Assembly: GCA_021819225.1 (NCBI GenBank)
Contig: JAKARU010000021.1
Location: 1-10,664, forward strand
From: Thermoplasmata archaeon
Lineage (GTDB): Archaea; Thermoplasmatota; Thermoplasmata; Thermoplasmatales; Thermoplasmataceae
Reading direction: 5' to 3'
DNA length: 10,664 nt
Below, in pieces: positions 6,026-10,664 of this stretch (positions are counted from its first letter, which is position 1; each line of letters opens with the position of its first letter). The notes under the pieces were generated by a model, which saw only the letters and a list, made by a program, of their open reading frames with translations, was not told the DNA's origin and ran no database searches. A program made the translations under genes and the position numbers.

Positions 6026-6478
6026 ATGGCAGGTAAAATTACCTTAATAGGGCTGGATCAGGCAGTAGTTGGCGGTACTTTTAGATATGTAACTCCGCTG
6101 CAGACCTGTTCTGAATGCAAGATAAAGAATGTGTGTTTTAATCTTGAACAGGGAAAGACATACAGGATAAAAGAGGTCAGGATGAAGGAGCAGCCGTGCA
6201 ATGTATTCAACACGGGAAAGGTTACGGCAGTTTCAGTGGAAGAGCTACCCGAAGAATTCATAATGGAATATGACCGGCGTGTACAGGAAGGATCAGTCAC
6301 GGCAACAAGGAGCATGAAGTGTGACTATATAACGTGCCAGTACATTGAGAAATGCAACCTGATCCATCATAGGAACGATGGGAAGGTAAAGATATCATCA
6401 ATAGGCCAGAAGGTTGAATGCCCCAAGGGATACAACATGAGGAAGATAAGTGGATCATACATCTCTGAAAAGAAGTAA
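6026..6478 (+). CDS. UPF0179 family protein, cysteine-rich
   Basis: This 150-aa archaeal protein belongs to the uncharacterised UPF0179 family. It opens with KITLIG and has an AGG..F-like GGTFRYVTP segment. Eight cysteines are arranged as C28-x2-C31-x5-C37, C58, then C99-x4-C104-x5-C110, and C132 followed by proline. Such spacing suggests a bound metal or iron-sulfur cluster, but the ligand is unknown. No membrane segment or signal peptide is present. An AGGG lies 10 bases before the ATG. It is sandwiched between egsA (14 bases upstream) and the GTPase gene (10 bases downstream), so all three are almost surely on one mRNA. The family is sure; the molecular function is not known. Confidence 0.9.
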   Translation: MAGKITLIGLDQAVVGGTFRYVTPLQTCSECKIKNVCFNLEQGKTYRIKEVRMKEQPCNVFNTGKVTAVSVEELPEEFIMEYDRRVQEGSVTATRSMKCDYITCQYIEKCNLIHHRNDGKVKISSIGQKVECPKGYNMRKISGSYISEKK

Positions 6479-6488
6479 GTGTTGACCA

Positions 6489-7640
6489 ATGGAATTCAGC
6501 ATAGGAATAGCAGGAAAGCCAAACGCAGGCAAGTCAACCCTCTTCTCTTCCCTGACGGAAACTGTTGTGGCAATTGGAGACTATCCTTTTACCACCGTTG
6601 AGACAAATAAGGGCGTTGCATATATGAAGGAAAAATGCCCCCATACTGAAATTGGAAAGGAATGTTCTCCACGGAGAGGTCGCTGCATAAATGGAACAAG
6701 GTATATTCCGGTGGAGGTCATGGATGTTCCAGGACTCATAGAAGGGGCAAGTCAGGGAAAGGGCATGGGAAACCAGTTCATGGATTCGTTGCGAGAGGCC
6801 TCTGCAATTATAAACCTCATAAGTCCAGTATCAGGCGACAAGAAGATAATGTCAACAGAGGAAATAACAAGGGAAGCAGAAGAAGTAGAAAGGGAAATAT
6901 TCCTCTGGTTTTCAGCACGTTTCGGTAACGACTGGGAAAGATTTTCAAAGAAAGTATCACATCTTTCAATACCTAACGAGGAAAAGATACTTCAGAAAGC
7001 ATCCTTCTTCGGTATATCCCTGAAGGATGTCAGGAGGATTCTTTCCATTACAAAGATGAATGACAACGTTTCCATATGGGGAGACGATGAAATCATGGAA
7101 TTCACGCGCTCAGTTCTCACTATCATAAGGCCAATAAAGAGGGTGGTGAACAAGGGAGATCTTCTTGATAATACGGAGGAAATAAGGAAAAAAGGCTTTC
7201 ACGTAATATCTGCAGACTATGAACTTTCCCTGTTCAGGGCATTCAGGTCCGGAATAATCAGGGATATGGACTCTATTGAGGCAAGTGAAAAAGCAAGCCC
7301 GAAGCAGAGGGAAGCACTTGAAAAAATTAGAACCGCATATTACAGTGGAAGAATAGAACGGGTATCAGACCTCATGGAAAGCATCGTGAAAAAGGATCTA
7401 CAAAAAATTGTTGTTTATCCGGTCTATGACGAGAACAAATGGACAGACAAGGAGGGAAACGTGCTGCCTGACGCATTCTTGATGGATCAGGGAGATACAG
7501 CAGAAGACCTTGCATTCAGGGTACACACCGACATAGGAAATGGATTCATACGTGCTGTGAATGGAAGAACAAAAATGATACTTGGCAGGTCTTACATTCT
7601 TAAGGACAATGATGTGATCAGAATTGTGGCCAAATCCTGA
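6489..7640 (+). CDS. OBG-family GTPase with TGS domain (archaeal YchF-related)
   Basis: This is a 383-aa translation-factor-class GTPase. Seen motifs are G1 GKPNAGKS (9-16), the G2 threonines in PFTTVETNKG (33-42), G3 DVPGLIEGA (79-87), G4 NKGD (221-224), a probable G5 SAD (241-243), and a C-terminal TGS domain (about 306-383, ending VIRIVAKS). Between G2 and G3 is the archaeal insert with three cysteines (C50, C59, C66) in CPHTEIGKECSPRRGRC, which could bind metal. A helical region (about 125-200) sits between G3 and G4. The segment after G3 reads NLISPVSG, where relatives usually have a DASG motif. The family binds GTP or ATP and is linked to ribosome function; the exact target here is unknown. 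No clear Shine-Dalgarno precedes the ATG, which starts 10 bases after the UPF0179 stop. Confidence 0.9.
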   Translation: MEFSIGIAGKPNAGKSTLFSSLTETVVAIGDYPFTTVETNKGVAYMKEKCPHTEIGKECSPRRGRCINGTRYIPVEVMDVPGLIEGASQGKGMGNQFMDSLREASAIINLISPVSGDKKIMSTEEITREAEEVEREIFLWFSARFGNDWERFSKKVSHLSIPNEEKILQKASFFGISLKDVRRILSITKMNDNVSIWGDDEIMEFTRSVLTIIRPIKRVVNKGDLLDNTEEIRKKGFHVISADYELSLFRAFRSGIIRDMDSIEASEKASPKQREALEKIRTAYYSGRIERVSDLMESIVKKDLQKIVVYPVYDENKWTDKEGNVLPDAFLMDQGDTAEDLAFRVHTDIGNGFIRAVNGRTKMILGRSYILKDNDVIRIVAKS

Positions 7641-7681
7641 TTACGGTACAGAACAAAGGGGGCACGAAAGGTTAGACTTCT

Positions 7682-7801
7682 ATGCATGGAATAAATTGCT
7701 GGATGAATAGAATGGCCCGTATTGCAGCAGTAGAAGGGTTTAATGAGGAAAGCATGAACATGATATCCACGAAATTCATTGAAACAGGAGAATCGAGATG
7801 A
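7682..7801 (+). CDS. Probable 39-aa small protein overlapping the HAD gene start
   Basis: An ATG at 7682 opens a 39-codon frame whose TGA overlaps the ATG of the HAD gene as ATGA. AAAGGTTA ends 9 bases before the ATG and is a fair Shine-Dalgarno. The product has an acidic/basic mix with GFNEESMNMISTKFIETGES as its C-terminal half (19-38) and one cysteine. No transmembrane stretch is present and no family is recognised. The fit of Shine-Dalgarno, length and stop/start overlap argues for a real coupled gene, but a chance ORF or a leader peptide is possible. Internal ATGs at 7703 and 7712 are alternative starts. Confidence 0.4.
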   Translation: MHGINCWMNRMARIAAVEGFNEESMNMISTKFIETGESR

Positions 7802-8451
7802 AGCCATTCATACTATGGGATTTTGATGGAACCCTTTACAGGGGAAACAGACCCTTCACGATCTATTCGTCGATGATACTTGATCTCATGGGAATGGAGG
7901 ATTCCGGGGAAGTAAGGGAAATAGAACGCAGGCTTACCGATTATGACCATTTTTATGGCAACGATGGCTATGAAATTGTTGCCAGGATGTTTCCGTCTGC
8001 ACCACCATCCGTGATGCAGGCAGCTTACGAAGGGATGAGGGAAGTGCTCCTCCAGCATCCTGAATATGTTGAAGTTCCGGTAGAAATAAGGAGGATCCTG
8101 GAGAGAGGCATGGGAAAATGTACAATGATTCTGGCCTCAAACTCACCGGAACCCTATGTAACTCCCTTTCTGGAAGAACTTAACCTTGATGTATACTTTG
8201 ATAACATCATCAGCAGGGCACAGAAGCCTCAGGGAGTAAAAAAAATAATCGGTGAGCTTCCTGAAAGTGCAGATCTGATCAGCATTGGCGATCACTATGT
8301 AAACGATATAATACCTGCAGCGGAACTTGGAAAGGATACCGCCTTCATTTCCCGTTACCAGGGGGACAGGAAGATCGCTACCTTCACCGGAAATGAGATA
8401 GAAGACATATCACCTGAAATAAATGGATGGATTGAAAAAAAATCACAATGA
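7798..8451 (+). CDS. HAD-superfamily hydrolase
   Basis: This 217-aa protein has the four haloacid dehalogenase-type motifs: I, DFDGTLY with nucleophile D8 and acid D10; II, LASNS with S114; III, K143 in QKPQG; IV, GDHYVND (164-170) with D165 and D170. The helical cap between motifs I and II (about 15-95) is typical of the phosphoglycolate phosphatase/beta-phosphoglucomutase subgroup, so a small phosphometabolite phosphatase is likely; the substrate cannot be told. AGGAG at 7786-7790, 7 bases before the ATG, is a good Shine-Dalgarno. It overlaps a possible 39-codon gene by 4 bases and starts 157 bases after the GTPase stop, so it may belong to the same transcript. Its stop is 8 bases from the stop of the oppositely directed ABC ATPase gene. 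Confidence 0.85.
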   Translation: MKPFILWDFDGTLYRGNRPFTIYSSMILDLMGMEDSGEVREIERRLTDYDHFYGNDGYEIVARMFPSAPPSVMQAAYEGMREVLLQHPEYVEVPVEIRRILERGMGKCTMILASNSPEPYVTPFLEELNLDVYFDNIISRAQKPQGVKKIIGELPESADLISIGDHYVNDIIPAAELGKDTAFISRYQGDRKIATFTGNEIEDISPEINGWIEKKSQ

Positions 8452-8459
8452 GGGTAAGG

Positions 8460-9485
8460 CTATGGACTTACATCAATGTCTACCCTTTTTCCATCCTGGA
8501 AGAAGATTGCATTTTTGAGATCCAGGATAATTCCGACCTCCGTGCCATGCTTCAATTTTTTATCCTTAGATATCCTGGTCATTATTTCAATATCTCCAAT
8601 ACTCACATTGAGGAGAGTCTGGGAGCCCAGGTACTGGGAATGGCCAGCAATACCAGAAAGCTGGTGTGGATCGTCCTTGCCTACAATGTAGATATCCTCA
8701 TTCCTTATGCCCATAGTATCGAAGGCACCGTCTATTCCAAGGGATCCTATATCCTCCTTCCTGAAGAGATTTATTCCTCCAAGAAATCCGGCAACAAACA
8801 GATTCCTGGGTTTTCCATAAACTTCCCTCGGGGTTCCCTGCTGTACTATCTCTCCCTTATGGACAACGACCACGGAATCACCAAGGGCCATGGCCTCCTC
8901 CTGATCATGGGTTACGTGAATCACCGTTATCCCAAGTTTTCTCTGGGTATCCTTCAGATATCCCCTGAGGTCAACTCTCACTCGTGTGTCAAGGTTTGAC
9001 AGTGGCTCATCCATGAGAAGAATCTTGGGTTTCTTGACGATCGCCCTTGCAAGTGCAACTCTCTGCTGCTGGCCTCCACTCAGCTGCTTTGGCAATTTTC
9101 CTATCTGATCATGTAGCTGCATGACTTCCACAACCTCGTCCACGCTCTTCCTTATCTCATTCAATGGCCTCTTTTCAACGGTCAGGGGAATTGCTATGTT
9201 CTGGTAAACAGTCAGATGAGGGTAAAGAGCATAATTCTGGAAGACCAGGCCCACGCTTCTCTTCCATGAGGGTACGTTTGTAACATCCTCGCCACCAATA
9301 ACCACCTTCCCCTGATCCGGAGTTTCCAGGCCGGAAACTATCCTGAGGAGAGTTGTTTTTCCGGATCCGGAAGGACCAAGAACTACTATGTATGAATCCT
9401 CATCAAATTCCAGGTTTTCAACGGAAATAGCGGTAAACTTCCCATAATTCTTTTTTATGTCATAAAGACCAAACTGCGAACTCAA
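8460..9485 (-). CDS. ABC transporter ATP-binding protein, MalK/UgpC (CUT1) type
   Basis: This is a 341-aa ATPase subunit of a carbohydrate-type ABC importer, bound to the inner face of the membrane permease. All nucleotide-binding motifs are intact: Walker A GPSGSGKT (37-44), Q-loop Q83, signature LSGGQQQR (135-142), Walker B ILLMDEP (155-161) with catalytic E160, D-loop SNLD (163-166) and H193 in HVTHDQEEA. The C-terminal third (about 235-341) is the regulatory OB/TOBE part found in MalK-like subunits. The start is a TTG overlapping the permease stop as TTGA, and is supported by GGAGGTAA (9499-9492) six bases upstream, so the two genes are translationally coupled. The substrate is not evident; CUT1 systems take up di- and oligosaccharides or glycerol phosphates. 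The binding protein is not in the window. Confidence 0.92.
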   Translation of the reverse strand: MSSQFGLYDIKKNYGKFTAISVENLEFDEDSYIVVLGPSGSGKTTLLRIVSGLETPDQGKVVIGGEDVTNVPSWKRSVGLVFQNYALYPHLTVYQNIAIPLTVEKRPLNEIRKSVDEVVEVMQLHDQIGKLPKQLSGGQQQRVALARAIVKKPKILLMDEPLSNLDTRVRVDLRGYLKDTQRKLGITVIHVTHDQEEAMALGDSVVVVHKGEIVQQGTPREVYGKPRNLFVAGFLGGINLFRKEDIGSLGIDGAFDTMGIRNEDIYIVGKDDPHQLSGIAGHSQYLGSQTLLNVSIGDIEIMTRISKDKKLKHGTEVGIILDLKNAIFFQDGKRVDIDVSP

Positions 9486-10664
9486 CTTACGTTACCTCCA
9501 ACTCTCCACAGTTTCTCAATCCTCTTTCTGGCTATGTATATAAGTAACAGTGATGGAATTATGCTTATTACACTTGCCGCGGAAAGCGCCCCATAATTAA
9601 AAGCTTCGTGGCCTATGGTGCTCCCCACAAATATGGTTGCGGTCTGTGCTCCTGAAGGGTTGAGCAGGGACATGTTGAAAGGGGTGTATGTCAGGGCAAG
9701 CGGGAATATGAGGGCCCCCCATGCAAGTATGAATGAGTAGAGAAGTGTCACAGATATACCATCTCCGCTAAGTCTCAAAATTACTGAATAAAACGTTTTG
9801 AACACATTCATCCCATCCATGTTTGCAGCCTCATCAAGATGTTTTGGAAAATTGGAATAGAAATTATACAGCATCCATATGGTCAGTGGCAGCACAAAGA
9901 CAGGATAGGAAATTATGAGTCCCTCCCATGAATTTATCATTCCAATAGAATAGACTATATTATGAACAGGGATCATGAAGATCACGGTTGGAAGGGAATA
10001 AATGAACAGGATGAGGCCTATGAATTTCAGCCCCCCAATTCTGTAACGTGAGGTAGCATAGGCTGCTGGAGCACCTAAGAAAAGAACAAGGATTGAGGTT
10101 CCAAGGGAAACTGCAAGGCTTGTTAGGAAATATGGCTCACCTGTTATAAAACTGAATGTGTAATGGGCAGTGGTAATCAGATATGGTATTATTATGGGCG
10201 GAATTGCCACAATTTCCGGGTTGCTCTTAAGTGATTCCAGGATAAGCCACAGGAAAGGAAACAGGAAGAAGGCCATGTAAAGAACAGTGAAGAACCATGC
10301 CATGTATCTTGGCATTTCCCTGTTTGGCATAAACTTGAAGACCTGGTTTCCACCCTTCATCCCCTCCCAGAGGGTAAGCCTGACGAACAGCAGCGCTATA
10401 ACAGTGGAAGTTGCAGTCATGATTGTCATGAGGACGGCTGCAAACCCAACATTATTTGAGAAGAAAAGCTGATATGAATAATAGGAAAGATCTGTTATTG
10501 AGAATGGAGCAGCACTGCTCTTTACAACATAGATCGGATCGAATGTGAACGATCCGTAAAGAATCATCAGGACTGTGGCTGAAAGGATGCTCGATTTAAC
10601 ATATGGAAGATCTATGGTGAACAGCTTTCTCGCACCTATTATCCCATCCATTTGGGAGGCTTCC
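9482..10664 (-). CDS. Fused CUT1-type ABC permease (MalF-like end + MalG-like), partial
   Basis: The frame is open to the right edge of the window, so the N-terminus is missing; the first Met (10651) is internal, being preceded in frame by EASQ. Numbered from that Met, EASQMDG plus IIGARKLFTIDLP is the EAA loop of a MalF-like permease. It is followed by FDPIYVV (37-43) and a last membrane helix (about 70-92). After a short linker (93-115) a complete second permease follows without a stop: a first helix FTVLYMAFFLFPFLWLILES (121-140), several more helices, a second EAA loop (DEAANMDGMNVFKTFYSVIL, 273-292) and final helices about 300-320 and 357-375. So one polypeptide supplies both membrane halves, normally two genes. 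The second EAA loop ends in RLSGDG, where a proline-containing I-x-L-P is usual. It is coupled to the downstream ATPase. The substrate is unknown. Confidence 0.85.
   Translation of the reverse strand, partial: EASQMDGIIGARKLFTIDLPYVKSSILSATVLMILYGSFTFDPIYVVKSSAAPFSITDLSYYSYQLFFSNNVGFAAVLMTIMTATSTVIALLFVRLTLWEGMKGGNQVFKFMPNREMPRYMAWFFTVLYMAFFLFPFLWLILESLKSNPEIVAIPPIIIPYLITTAHYTFSFITGEPYFLTSLAVSLGTSILVLFLGAPAAYATSRYRIGGLKFIGLILFIYSLPTVIFMIPVHNIVYSIGMINSWEGLIISYPVFVLPLTIWMLYNFYSNFPKHLDEAANMDGMNVFKTFYSVILRLSGDGISVTLLYSFILAWGALIFPLALTYTPFNMSLLNPSGAQTATIFVGSTIGHEAFNYGALSAASVISIIPSLLLIYIARKRIEKLWRVGGNVS
9492..9499 (-). promoter_or_regulatory. Shine-Dalgarno GGAGGTAA deciding a TTG start
   Basis: On the minus strand GGAGGTAA lies within the last codons of the permease, 6 bases before the TTG of the ATPase gene. 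It is close to a perfect archaeal Shine-Dalgarno and justifies the TTG start and coupling. Confidence 0.75.

Noticed and set aside
8448..8999. 183-codon rightward open frame overlapping the HAD stop as ATGA
   Set aside because: It lies wholly antisense to the well-conserved C-terminal two-thirds of the ABC ATPase gene and its translation has no recognisable family pattern; it is a shadow frame.

Overview
The window looks like a chromosomal segment of a thermoacidophilic euryarchaeon, most likely Thermoplasmata/Thermoplasmatales. The grounds are a sn-glycerol-1-phosphate dehydrogenase (the enzyme that sets archaeal lipid stereochemistry), a UPF0179 protein (an archaeal family), an archaeal-type OBG/TGS GTPase, archaeal TATA boxes placed so that some mRNAs would be leaderless, and strong GGTGAT/GGAGGTAA-type Shine-Dalgarno sites at other genes, several with TTG starts. 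The genus cannot be settled from sequence reading alone.

The left third (about 1-3600) is AT-rich and looks accessory. It holds a small winged-helix-like protein, an MFS efflux-type transporter, a 570-base gap with only a doubtful ORF, and then a leftward three-gene cassette: a 92-aa unknown, a 174-aa unknown, and a PIN-domain (VapC-like) nuclease whose gene overlaps the 174-aa gene. The cassette lies between two imperfect 55-bp direct repeats. The right-hand repeat sits next to the 3' end of a leftward tRNA-Val(GAC) gene, a typical place for an island border. A nested 36-nt hairpin lies just beyond the nuclease stop.

The middle (3681-8451) is rightward and core-like, with higher GC and regular use of AGG and ATA codons. 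It starts with an Ntn-hydrolase isoaspartyl peptidase/asparaginase, probably on a leaderless mRNA. Next comes a tight cluster: egsA (lipid backbone synthesis), UPF0179 (eight cysteines) and an OBG-family GTPase. A probable 39-codon small gene follows, overlapping the start of a HAD-family phosphatase gene.

The right end (8460-10664) is a leftward ABC importer of the CUT1/MalFGK type. It has a MalK-like ATPase, translationally coupled (TTGA overlap) to a permease that runs off the right edge. The visible permease contains the end of a MalF-like domain joined in one frame to a complete MalG-like domain, so the two permease subunits appear fused. The HAD and ATPase genes converge with only 8 bases between their stop codons.
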